A DNA stretch of 36,378 bases from Blastocatellia bacterium (GTDB lineage Bacteria; Acidobacteriota; Blastocatellia; Pyrinomonadales; Pyrinomonadaceae): positions 1 through 36,378 of the forward strand of contig DNND01000147.1 of assembly GCA_003488005.1 (NCBI GenBank). The letters are read 5' to 3'. Numbering within the stretch: position 1 is the stretch's first letter; every line of letters begins with the position of its first letter. The position numbers were made by a program, and so were the translations under genes. The notes beneath the pieces are model-generated. The model was not told where the DNA came from. It did no database searches and saw only the letters and a program-made list of their open reading frames with translations. Shown in pieces: positions 1 through 8,558 of the stretch.

Positions 1-124
1 TCCAGCATCTGTTCGCTTTCGGAATCGATTGTGCAATAACGACGAATCATGCGCGGCGTCATGGCCGAGTTGGAAAATATTTTTTCTTCCGCCAGGCGCA
101 AACGCTGCCGGTCGCTGACGGCAA
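1..124 (-). pseudogene. comM 3'-region fragment (duplicate, runs off left edge)
   Basis: This stretch matches 8719-8842 inside the intact comM gene at about 94% by eye (roughly 7 mismatches in 124). On the minus strand it keeps the ComM reading frame (e.g. RLAEEKIFSNSAMTPRMI), and most substitutions are silent or conservative. It lacks everything upstream of that point and abuts an RHS remnant at 125/126, so it has no start of its own. The rest of the copy, if present, lies left of the window. It is read here as a duplicated gene fragment; whether it is expressed as part of a fusion cannot be told. Confidence 0.85.
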
Positions 125-125
125 G

Positions 126-598
126 TCAGCGAGTAGCTGCCGTCGTAGGGATCGGCTTGGTCAAAGCGCGAATGCTTGCGATTGTAACGACGGAATATTG
201 CTTCATCACTGCCGTTGCTGTCGCGTTCATACGAGGTGAACTTTTTTGGTTGAAATGCGGAGGAGCCGCTTAGATTCGTCTTCGCTCCCCAGGGATCAAG
301 TTCAATCGCGCTGGTGATGTTTCCGTTCGCATCCGTGGCGTTGGTGACATTGCCCGCGGCGTCATAACCAGATCCATCGCGGCGGTTGCCGCTGTAGCTG
401 TAATAGATGTCGCTCGACTGCCCAGCGCCCCCGCCCTGCACTTCGCCGCCCCAGCCAAATTTATGCGTCACGTTGCCCCACACGTCATAGTCATAGCCTT
501 GCGAGTATGGTCCATCCAGCGTGCCCCACTGCCCGCTGATTACATGCGCGCGCGCGCCTCTGCTCCTGAATGCGAAATTGCTAAGCGTCTCACTAGAA
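126..598 (-). pseudogene. RHS core remnant (displaced YD-repeat/core segment)
   Basis: The minus strand encodes the same RHS core as the large gene at 1195-6729. Positions 126-340 match 1917-2130 and 347-598 match 2789-3040. The frame is open (SGYDAAGNVTNATDANGNI, then FDQADPYDGSYS). Relative to the intact gene a block of 651 bp (217 codons) is missing exactly in frame, so the helical insert of the intact protein is absent. There is no start codon context, no 5' half and no C-terminal tip; at 125 the sequence switches to comM coding sequence in another frame. Its 5' edge lies only about 4 bp beyond the stop of the preceding gene (602). This is what remains when a new RHS tip plus partner gene displaces an older core. 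Confidence 0.85.
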
Positions 599-601
599 GT
601 C

Positions 602-1198
602 CTATTGTGGCCAAGCGACCGTTGATCGAACAGGCTCCACCTGTTCCACGTCTTCGATAGCGACTCGGTAACAATAGTTTACGTAATAGCGTTTTGGCAT
701 CCCCGACTCCCTAATCGGCTCTGTACAATCCGATTTGGGAATCTTTTCAAAACGACCGGTTGCAACCACATCAACCCAAAAGTTACCTCGCTGCATGCCA
801 GGACCGCCGAGGTTGGCAACGCGTTGCACCAATTGGCTACGGACGTTGGAATCCAAGTCGGCGCGAATATATTTGATTTGGCTGCCGCAATCGGCACTAT
901 ACAAAGCCAACTCATGAAAGCCAGTTAGTACTGATCGTACGCGAACTGTCTTAGAGTCATAATCGTCTGGCTTTCGCACGAGGTCACAGAAGTCTAATGG
1001 AGCATTAAGAGGTGCTTTGTCTCTTGAACTCTCGTTTGTTACCTTGGAACAACTCGACCCGGCTATCGTAGCTCCAACTATAACCAATAATAGAAAAGTC
1101 ATGAGCGCCGGCTGCCGGACTCTCACCGCCGAAGATGCCGGGAGCGCTGAACAACGTTGACCTTTGTGTTCTTTCTCTTGACTCCGAGCAAGAGTCAT
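602..1198 (-). CDS. lipoprotein-like protein, predicted partner/immunity of the RHS tip
   Basis: About 198 residues, no family recognised. The ATG at 1198 overlaps the RHS stop as ATGA, and an AGGAGG lies 8 nt upstream inside the RHS 3' end, so translation is coupled to RHS. The GTG at 1207 is an alternative start. A basic N-terminal stretch of about 33 residues precedes a hydrophobic segment (MTFLLLVIVGATIAG) ending in SSC, which could be a signal anchor or a poor lipobox. If the ATG at 1102 is used this becomes a standard lipoprotein signal, but that ATG has no ribosome site. The rest is soluble, with four cysteines and a motif DFCDLVRKPDDYD that resembles small envelope proteins of unknown role. 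By position it is the cognate immunity or accessory protein of the RHS toxin tip; this is inference from synteny and coupling, not homology. Confidence 0.7.
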   Translation of the reverse strand: MTLARSQEKEHKGQRCSALPASSAVRVRQPALMTFLLLVIVGATIAGSSCSKVTNESSRDKAPLNAPLDFCDLVRKPDDYDSKTVRVRSVLTGFHELALYSADCGSQIKYIRADLDSNVRSQLVQRVANLGGPGMQRGNFWVDVVATGRFEKIPKSDCTEPIRESGMPKRYYVNYCYRVAIEDVEQVEPVRSTVAWPQ

Positions 1199-4100
1199 TT
1201 TTCGCACCTCCTCGGCAATGGCTGTCTCCAGTACCCGCGCTTCGGACCGTAACCGTTAAATCCTTTTACATTTCCAACGCCAATAATTATTCCAGGAACA
1301 CCTTGGTACTCGTTGGTCCAGATGTCGTTCGGAATAGAAATGTGCTCGCCGGTTGGCATGCTGGGATCCATACCGAGATCATGTGTGTGAAAGGTCGCAA
1401 CCACGATTCGACCCTTCAGCCTGGGCGGATCGTTTAGATCTATGGACATTCCAACCGCTGTATTACCGCCGCCCCGTTCGTTGAGTCCGGCAGAAAGCAC
1501 TCCCTTTCTATTCATATAAATCCAACCGCCTTCCTCCCGGCCGTTCCTAGGAGCGAGATCTCCGGCACGGTTCATTGCTTCGCCGACCGCCGGTCCGCCG
1601 TTATGGAATATGTCTAACACTGTGGGTGGGCAGGGAAAACCGTTTGCAGATGGTTGAGGATTCGTATCTTGTGGATCAACTCCGCCGCCACCTTCAGGAC
1701 CCGTCTCGAAAGCATCAAAGTGTCCTGAGAAACCACCGAACGTGCCAGCGTTGCTGTCATGAATTGGTTGCTCAAAATTGGGATCAAAAGGTCTATTCGG
1801 GTTATTCGGATTCCTGAAGGGACGAATAATTGGTGGGCCCTCCAGTCCCGTCGGATCCACAAAGTTGACCGGATCGCCTTGCGTGTAGGCGTACCGGTTG
1901 AACGACTGCGGATCGTTCAGCGAGTAGCTGCCGTCGTAAGGATCGGGTTGGTCAAAGCGCGAGTGCTTGCGATTGTAGCGACGGAACATCGCTTCATCGC
2001 TGCCGTTGCTGTCGCGTTCATACGAGGTGAACTTGTTTGGTTGAAAGGCGGAGCTGCCGCTGCGGTTTGTATCAGCTCCCCACGGATCGAGTTCAATCGC
2101 GCTGACAATGTTGCCGCTCACATCGGTGGTGCGCTTGCTCTTTGTTATTGGATCCTCATGCATCCAGTAAACTGAGCTGCTCTGCTGCACCGCCAGCAGC
2201 GTGCCGCCGGCATAAACATAACCACGAGCCCACGTGCCGCTGGCATCAAGTTCAGCGATCACCTGGCCGCCCAACACGCTCGAACGCAGATACCAGGTAT
2301 TCGCACCATACTCAGTCTTCTTCACGCGCAAGCCATTGCCATCGTACCCTTGTGTCACAGCACCAACAGCCAGCGCCGTCCAAGCAGCCTTAATCTTGTC
2401 GCGCAACTCTTGAAAGTCGGCGGCATAAATCGTGTCCCCGGCATTTGGACCGGAGTGAGCGTAGCTTCCAATTGGCAAGTGCAAAGCGTTCAACGCTTCT
2501 TCTAATTTCGTGCGCAACTGCTGCACGTGATTGTGGTGCACAGGAGTCACATACTGTTGCGGATTCGGGTCCAAGGTCCAGGTGGCCGCCGCTAAGGCCG
2601 CGCGCGCCCGCAGTTGATTCACCGCCTCCCGCAACTGAGTCAGGTGAATCAACTTGATCTCAGTCTTCGCCGCATTCGGCGGATTTAGCGGGTCGTCGGT
2701 GAAAGTTGGCGCACTGCCGCCCGCGCCCGACGCAGCAGTCTGTTGCCCGGTGGCGTCGTAAACAAAGGTTTGCGTGCCGTCGTCTTTTACATTGCCCGCT
2801 GCGTCATAACCAGATCCATTGCGGCGGTTGCCGCTGTAGCCGTAATAGATGTCGGTCGACTGCCCAGCGCCACCGCCCTGCACTTCGCTTCCCCAGCCAT
2901 ACTTATGGGTCACGTTGCCCCAAACGTCGTAGTCATAGCCTTGCGAGTATGGCCCATCCGTCGTACCCCACTGCCCGTTGATCACATGCGCGCGCGCCTC
3001 TGCTCCTGAATGCGAGATCGCCAGGCGTCCCACCAGATCGTATTCATACGATCGATCCAGCGTCGGATCAGCAATGTTCTGTGCATACGTCACGCGCCCG
3101 GTGCGCTCGTGATAGTAATCGTCGTAGTGGTAGTTGTAGCCCTGGACGCCGGCAACATTCCAGGTCGTCGGCCGCAGGCGATTGTCATAAGCGGTCGTGA
3201 GGTTAAAACCATTCGTACCTCCCGGTAAATGCATGCCCTTGATTGCGCCCCACGCTCTATAGGTCAACGAAGTGGCATAGTTTGGTACGTTTGCATAGTC
3301 TGCTCCGGTGACGTTCTGCAAACGGCCACCTTTGTCATATGAATAGCTCACCTTTGCGCCCCAATGATTGGTTACTTTCTGCAATTCGCCCGCCAGATTG
3401 AATTCATAACCCAAACTGTAGGTAGTGGTAAGGCCAGTGAAGCTGCGCGTTTCTGATTCCATCTGCGCGAGGTTGTTATAAGCATAACTGGCCGAGCCCA
3501 GTCCATCACTCATTGAGGTGCGATTGCCTGCCGCGTCGTATGCAAAATTCACAGCAGCCGTGGCAGCGGTTTGTCCGGTCGTATCGCCCGTCACATTATA
3601 AGTCAGCGAAGTCACCTGATGGCGGTTATTGTAGCCGTAGGTGGTCGTCACCAGCCGCGCGTCGGTCATGACCTGAATCGTATCGTCGGGGTTGTAACTG
3701 TAATTAGTAGCGCCCTGCTCCGGAGTAGTGCGCGTCTGCAAACGGCCGTGGCCATCATAAGCGAGACTGCGAATCTGCCCCGCCTGATCGCTCTGCGTAA
3801 TCTGATCGCGCGCGTTGTAGCTGTAACTGGTCGTGGCATAGACAGTGCCCGCGTTCCAGTTCATTTCTTCTACTTTGGCCAATCTACCGAAAATGTCCTG
3901 CGTGTAGCGCCGTTGCCGCCCGTGTTCGTCCTGTACCCTCGTGATTTCACCCCCGGCGCAACCACAGCCTTCGTAAGTAATGACTCTGGTGGTTCCGTCT
4001 GAGTTCGTTGTTTGTAGCGGGCGGCCTTTCCAATCGTAGCCTTGCAGTGTGCTTCGCCAACCTGCGACGTCATCACCCCACGGAACCCAGCCGTCTTGAA

Positions 4101-6729
4101 TCTTAAATTCTGTCGGATTCGATTGTTCGACGACGCGACCCATGTTGTCATAGATGACATATTGGCCCGTGTAGCCGCCGTCGCTGCCAGGAAGATCTGA
4201 TGCGGATGCTCGCACGCGTCCCGCGCCATCGAAAACTTGCCACGAATGAAATTCATTCGCCTGCGTCAAATCCTTTAAGGTCTGGTAGGTGTGCACGACG
4301 TTGGTGTTTTCATCGTAATCAAACTTCGTATAAGCACTGTTGGTTTGATTCGTGACTTGTTCAATTCGGCCGAACGCATCGTAGTGCCGCAGAACATCGA
4401 GATAGGTGATGTTAGGGGCGAGGCCTTTGCTGGGCACATGTGTCAGGGTAATCGCGCCAAAATCGTAGTTGTATTGCGCGCTGGAGGAGTAACCATCGGC
4501 ATCGGTCACCATGGTCGGATAGGCAAGCGTGTTACCGCTGTCGGCGTAACTAATGCTGGTTGTGTGTCCGTTCGCGTCTTCCGTCCAAACGTTCGAACCT
4601 GCCATGTTATAGCCGTTCCGCTGCGTCCAGATCGCCTGGCTGTCAGCGTAGGCAGTAGTGTTGCTTGAACAGTTGTAACGACGTACAGCTACCAGGTTCG
4701 CCCGACCCACAATAAACGATGAAGGATAATTTATAGCGTCGTAGCCGGTCGAAGGTTGCTGTATCGAAAAGTAGGTGTCTCCCCAATCGTAGCTATAGAC
4801 ATTCCTCGAGACTATGTTGTTGCTCGCATCACGGACAAGCTGTTCTGCTGGCAGACCAATTATGCGGAGGTCGAGGTAAGCAGGATCCGTTATATAGATC
4901 GTAGTCGCTGAGCGGAGCAAAGTCTGACTATTCGTTCCACCGTACTCGCTTATTGTGGTGGGCAAACTATAGCCCTGCGCGTAATCGATTGTGGTCCGGC
5001 GCCGGTTGTTGCCATCATCATAAATATTTACTTCCGTGACGCGCGGGTTTTGTGGAATATCTAAGGTAATGTTGTCCTGAGTCCAAGCGGTGCTAAGCCA
5101 TTTTTTCGTCACGCCCTCGTAGCGGAATTCTGCCAAACGCGTGAGCCCGGCGTCCCAACCTGAGTCATGTGAGTACTCTTTGTAAACGGTTTTGTTGTCG
5201 GGCGCGGTCTGCTGCACCATTGTGCCGGTTTCCGTTGCCCCACTTTCGGGGTTTGTCCAGGTCGCGTTCGTGGTTACGGAATAAGTAGTAACTGCGTCGT
5301 TGCTATCATTCCAGTTTTGGGCGTAATCGTGGCGCTCCGTAAAGCGTGGACAGTCTGTTTGCGTGCCTGGATTTTCCAGATTGTAAAAGGTGTGTTCGAG
5401 TTCATGACCGTCGGGTGCTTTATGCCGAATCTGGTAAACCTGGCCGTAGGTATTGTAGTCAAAATGGAAAGAAGTAATTGATGGGAACACGATATGAGAA
5501 AGCACGGTTTGGTTCGAGGTCGCGCCGATTGGGTCCACGCCAGAGAAGGTAAACGACATCGAGATTGTCTTGTAGTAAAACTCCACCCACGTATGCTGGA
5601 TGTTTCCCCATGGCTGGGTGATCGCCTGGAGATTATTGTTGCTGTCGTAATGAAACGTGAGGACACGCTCTAGCGTGTCGCTAGTGGTTTCCAAGTGGCC
5701 GGTAGAGCTATCGTAAGTAGCAGAGATGTAGTTGCCATTTCTATCTTCAATCTTTGTGCAGCGCCATTCAACACTGGCGTGTGTGCCAAAAACGTATTGT
5801 GTGCCATCGGTTGTTTTCACCACAGGGATGGAATTTGGAAACGTCAATTGAGCATAGGTACTGTCCGCCGATTCGTAAACGTTCGTGGAACCCACTTGCT
5901 TCATCTCGACCCGTCCGCCCGAAGGTGTAATCATCACATACGCCCAAGCGTTGTCCTCGGTATCAAAAAACCGCGCCTGCAAGCGCGGCAATCCAATTTG
6001 AAATCCGGGCGCCGGCGAGCCGTGGTCAGCATTGTATTGAATTTCATTGCCTTGTTTGGTCCAAACCAATGAGTTGTAGAAAAGCGAAATCCCAACATCC
6101 AGACCGGCACGGCCGGGAAGACTGACAAGCGGGGTGCTCCAGTTAAAGTTACGCGAGCCTAGTGTCACACCCGTGTCCCCTGTCTCGTTCTCGGGCTTAG
6201 TCCGGGCGGTACCGAAAAAAGGATCACTGCCGCCGGCGCCACCACTGCCACCTGGATTGCAATCAGCACACGGCATCTCCGGAAGTTCGTCGAGTGTTTC
6301 CATGCTGCCCTTGGCGTAAGAAGCGGTCGAAGTTCCGCTCGCCGACGTTTTACGTTTTTTGCGCGACTGTGCAAGGTCGGGCAGATTTGCTATTGGCGCG
6401 CCCTGTCTTATCTGCGGCACGTCAACCAGCTTTCCTTCTTTACCATTTGCTCGACGCTCCCCGTTGTCTACCCTGAGCGCTGGAGGCACGTACGGTCCAG
6501 GAGTGTTTCGACGAATGCCGTCGGTAGGAGTCGCAGTGGGAGTTGGTGTTGGGACAGTCGAACTCAACTCGCCGCGCTGCGCTGCTTTTCCGAACAGGGA
6601 ATTGCGGTCGGTTTTGGAATTGGCCACAGCAAAACCGGGAGCCAGTAGCGAGTAGCAAAGCACAAAACTAACAAATCGAATACAGCCTGAGAGTCGTAAA
6701 CCATGAGGTGAGAACAAGGAGCGTTTCAT
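1195..6729 (-). CDS. RHS/YD-repeat surface protein, putative polymorphic toxin
   Basis: 1844 residues, ATG preceded by AGGGGAG. Residues 1-37 form a signal peptide, followed by a Pro/Thr-rich spacer and a CADCNPGGSGG hinge. From about 190 to 1620 there are many YD repeats (YDAAGNRTSM, YDGHGRLQT and others) that build the hollow RHS shell. The hallmark core ends with RYAYTQGDPVNFVDPTG near residue 1623. Residues about 1315-1535 hold a helical insert with repeated HxxxLRxxxN-type motifs. The last ~220 residues are the variable tip: a Pro/Asn/Gly linker, then a compact domain with GGWIYM and FHTHD (H1781, H1783) plus D1802. This resembles JAB/DUF4329-type metallopeptidase folds found as RHS tips, but the spacing to the Ser/Asp part is not canonical. 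No PAAR or VgrG is nearby, so export is probably Sec-dependent. Function as a contact toxin is inferred. Confidence 0.9.
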   Translation of the reverse strand: MKRSLFSPHGLRLSGCIRFVSFVLCYSLLAPGFAVANSKTDRNSLFGKAAQRGELSSTVPTPTPTATPTDGIRRNTPGPYVPPALRVDNGERRANGKEGKLVDVPQIRQGAPIANLPDLAQSRKKRKTSASGTSTASYAKGSMETLDELPEMPCADCNPGGSGGAGGSDPFFGTARTKPENETGDTGVTLGSRNFNWSTPLVSLPGRAGLDVGISLFYNSLVWTKQGNEIQYNADHGSPAPGFQIGLPRLQARFFDTEDNAWAYVMITPSGGRVEMKQVGSTNVYESADSTYAQLTFPNSIPVVKTTDGTQYVFGTHASVEWRCTKIEDRNGNYISATYDSSTGHLETTSDTLERVLTFHYDSNNNLQAITQPWGNIQHTWVEFYYKTISMSFTFSGVDPIGATSNQTVLSHIVFPSITSFHFDYNTYGQVYQIRHKAPDGHELEHTFYNLENPGTQTDCPRFTERHDYAQNWNDSNDAVTTYSVTTNATWTNPESGATETGTMVQQTAPDNKTVYKEYSHDSGWDAGLTRLAEFRYEGVTKKWLSTAWTQDNITLDIPQNPRVTEVNIYDDGNNRRRTTIDYAQGYSLPTTISEYGGTNSQTLLRSATTIYITDPAYLDLRIIGLPAEQLVRDASNNIVSRNVYSYDWGDTYFSIQQPSTGYDAINYPSSFIVGRANLVAVRRYNCSSNTTAYADSQAIWTQRNGYNMAGSNVWTEDANGHTTSISYADSGNTLAYPTMVTDADGYSSSAQYNYDFGAITLTHVPSKGLAPNITYLDVLRHYDAFGRIEQVTNQTNSAYTKFDYDENTNVVHTYQTLKDLTQANEFHSWQVFDGAGRVRASASDLPGSDGGYTGQYVIYDNMGRVVEQSNPTEFKIQDGWVPWGDDVAGWRSTLQGYDWKGRPLQTTNSDGTTRVITYEGCGCAGGEITRVQDEHGRQRRYTQDIFGRLAKVEEMNWNAGTVYATTSYSYNARDQITQSDQAGQIRSLAYDGHGRLQTRTTPEQGATNYSYNPDDTIQVMTDARLVTTTYGYNNRHQVTSLTYNVTGDTTGQTAATAAVNFAYDAAGNRTSMSDGLGSASYAYNNLAQMESETRSFTGLTTTYSLGYEFNLAGELQKVTNHWGAKVSYSYDKGGRLQNVTGADYANVPNYATSLTYRAWGAIKGMHLPGGTNGFNLTTAYDNRLRPTTWNVAGVQGYNYHYDDYYHERTGRVTYAQNIADPTLDRSYEYDLVGRLAISHSGAEARAHVINGQWGTTDGPYSQGYDYDVWGNVTHKYGWGSEVQGGGAGQSTDIYYGYSGNRRNGSGYDAAGNVKDDGTQTFVYDATGQQTAASGAGGSAPTFTDDPLNPPNAAKTEIKLIHLTQLREAVNQLRARAALAAATWTLDPNPQQYVTPVHHNHVQQLRTKLEEALNALHLPIGSYAHSGPNAGDTIYAADFQELRDKIKAAWTALAVGAVTQGYDGNGLRVKKTEYGANTWYLRSSVLGGQVIAELDASGTWARGYVYAGGTLLAVQQSSSVYWMHEDPITKSKRTTDVSGNIVSAIELDPWGADTNRSGSSAFQPNKFTSYERDSNGSDEAMFRRYNRKHSRFDQPDPYDGSYSLNDPQSFNRYAYTQGDPVNFVDPTGLEGPPIIRPFRNPNNPNRPFDPNFEQPIHDSNAGTFGGFSGHFDAFETGPEGGGGVDPQDTNPQPSANGFPCPPTVLDIFHNGGPAVGEAMNRAGDLAPRNGREEGGWIYMNRKGVLSAGLNERGGGNTAVGMSIDLNDPPRLKGRIVVATFHTHDLGMDPSMPTGEHISIPNDIWTNEYQGVPGIIIGVGNVKGFNGYGPKRGYWRQPLPRRCEK

Positions 6730-6819
6730 GTCGAGATCTCCCCTATCAAATGTCAGCTAGCCTGGAACTGAGTCGTCGGATTCTCTCTATTACCTTGCGG
6801 TGAATTCCATCGCGTAAGT

Positions 6820-8010
6820 TCACTGCAAACTTAGAAGAACCAAAATCTCGCGACCCTGGCCCTGCGTCACTGGCTCGAGCGCTTTGCCGATAAGTGTGCC
6901 GGGGCGATGGATAGGTACGCCGCCGAGCAGCAGTGGCTCTGATTTTTTCGCGACGCCGGCGATGTCGCTGGTAACGAGGAGATCGCCAACCTCAATTGGT
7001 CCGTTCGCGGCGTCGACCCTGACCTTTACTCTTCCCGTAGTTGCAACCAACACTTTGCTTTCTCCGCTTTCCCCGAGCGTGATGCCAGGTCGTGCCGAGA
7101 TCACCCCAGCTACGCGCGTGTCGTAAGCATGCGACGAAGCGATTACTTGATTTGATTTTGTTTTATCGAGGACAACTACTGTGCCTGCCGAAAGATATTG
7201 CGAAGACTCAACCCACTCGGCGACGTCCTGGTACTTGGCGCTGATACTTCCAGAGGCAGTGATGTTTCCTGTTGAACTAATATTTCCGGAGGCGTTAACC
7301 GCCCCGTTTACGTCAAGTTTGTAGCTGGAGGAAGGCGACGCGGTCCCGATGCCTACGTTGCCGCCGTTCTCCATCAGCAGGAGCTTCGACGTCGTGGAGG
7401 CGAGATCACCGATGTGTACAACAGCTGCGCTGGTTCCCCCGCGGATGAAGGTATCTTCATTCGCGCCATAGGAAGTGAGTAACGTGGCCACGGCCCCCGC
7501 ATTGCCAGCCTGACGCACGTCCAGCTTGGCTACAGGGCTTGTTGTGCCGATTCCTACGTTGCCGGAATTACTTATGCTCATCGCCTCAATCCAGGTCAGA
7601 GCCGTATCGGCTGTGCCAGAAGGCGCGACGCGCCAGGCGTGCATGCCGTTGTAAAGGTAATAATTCGCTGCCACGCCAGTGCTTTTATATTTCCAGCCAC
7701 TATTGTTATATGCATTGCTTACAAGATGAAGATCGGTGCTCTGACCAAAGAATAGCGACGTGTTTAAGCTTTCAAGTACCGAAGTCGCTCCGCTCCATGT
7801 TTCTATATCATTGGACCCAAGCCCGACATTCCCGCTTGCTATAACCAATTTGGCGTTTGGACTAGTGGTGCCGATACCGACGTTCCCGCTTGCAGGAAAA
7901 GTATTCGTCTGGGCCTCAGCGCTATGCGAGCAAATGGCAAACAGCAACGACAAAAGCCCGAATACCGCGAAGAAGAACTTCGCTTTCGATTTCTGTGAGT
8001 TGATTTTCAT
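6820..8010 (-). CDS. secreted fibre-like protein with GNVGIGTTSP repeats
   Basis: 396 residues from the ATG at 8010, chosen because GAGGAAC lies 6 nt upstream and a signal peptide starts there (KAKFFFAVFGLLSLLFA, cleavage after SAEA). An in-frame upstream start at 8106 would put 32 unlikely residues before it. Three copies of the GNVGIGT(T/A)SP motif, known from phage tail-fibre and bacterial surface fibre proteins, occur in the first two thirds, with SGNISSTGNITASGSIS spacers. The C-terminal ~140 residues (from YQDVAEWVESSQYLS) form a globular domain common to this protein type and of unknown function. The gene sits 90 bp upstream of the RHS gene on the same strand, so they may be co-transcribed. 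A structural or adhesive role on the cell surface is likely; no catalytic motif is visible. Confidence 0.8.
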   Translation of the reverse strand: MKINSQKSKAKFFFAVFGLLSLLFAICSHSAEAQTNTFPASGNVGIGTTSPNAKLVIASGNVGLGSNDIETWSGATSVLESLNTSLFFGQSTDLHLVSNAYNNSGWKYKSTGVAANYYLYNGMHAWRVAPSGTADTALTWIEAMSISNSGNVGIGTTSPVAKLDVRQAGNAGAVATLLTSYGANEDTFIRGGTSAAVVHIGDLASTTSKLLLMENGGNVGIGTASPSSSYKLDVNGAVNASGNISSTGNITASGSISAKYQDVAEWVESSQYLSAGTVVVLDKTKSNQVIASSHAYDTRVAGVISARPGITLGESGESKVLVATTGRVKVRVDAANGPIEVGDLLVTSDIAGVAKKSEPLLLGGVPIHRPGTLIGKALEPVTQGQGREILVLLSLQ

Positions 8011-8090
8011 CTTGTTCCTCTTTTTCAAAAAAGTTGATTGCAACGAGTGGTGCCGGGGATCTTTCCCGAACCTTTCGCTACTGGTTCCGA

Positions 8091-8113
8091 ACGCCTTACC
8101 AATCAAAGTTCCC
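8091..8113 (-). promoter_or_regulatory. ECF-type promoter candidate of the fibre gene
   Basis: The minus strand reads GGGAACTTT, 9 nt, GGCGT, then TCGGA. The first element equals the classic ECF -35 (GGAACTT). The same GGGAACTTT-N9-GGCGT arrangement occurs upstream of the sigma gene at 19759-19781. It would start transcription near 8080 and give a ~70-nt leader to the ATG at 8010. Unproven; GGAACTT alone also occurs by chance inside genes here. Confidence 0.4.
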
Positions 8114-8558
8114 GGTCATGAATTTGCCGCCAATCGATCAACAGCAGATCACCGATTTCACTGGGTACTCGTGATCTGGCTTGGCTCTGGACTCTACCGT
8201 GGGTCGCCTGGTTGTTAGACAAATCCGGGGACGCACGGGTCATGCGCGAAAAGTAGTTGAACGCCGATGGATGCGAAGCCTGGTTGGAACGAGTGTCTAA
8301 TGCAACTGTACTATTGGTGAGCGCTATTCCTGAGGGCTCAATCCACTGCCAAAAGCTATTTCGTCAAAATAAGATTCTGTGTCCCGTGAGCGGTCACACT
8401 TCTTTTTCCACAAATGGGGAATGAATAAACCCCCAATGCCGTTTTACTGGGTATTTCAAAGGGTCGCTCTTCAAATGGTCAAGGCGTGAGCAATAAAACG
8501 AAGTATCTTGGGGCCGGCCCCACACTACTCTTTGAAACGTTTGTCGTCAATGCGAGGC
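8114..8558. other. 445-bp intergenic region, no gene seen
   Basis: Lies between the fibre gene and the comM stop. No coding frame with a plausible start was found on either strand. A perfect 12-bp palindrome GGGGCCGGCCCC sits at 8510-8521, just past the comM stop in its reading direction. It could aid comM termination but has no T-run. Confidence 0.5.

Noticed and set aside
1759..4668. Long plus-strand open frames opposite the RHS gene (e.g. 3571-4002, 4291-4668)
   Set aside because: They are mirror frames of a repetitive coding gene, with no ribosome sites or recognisable domains.
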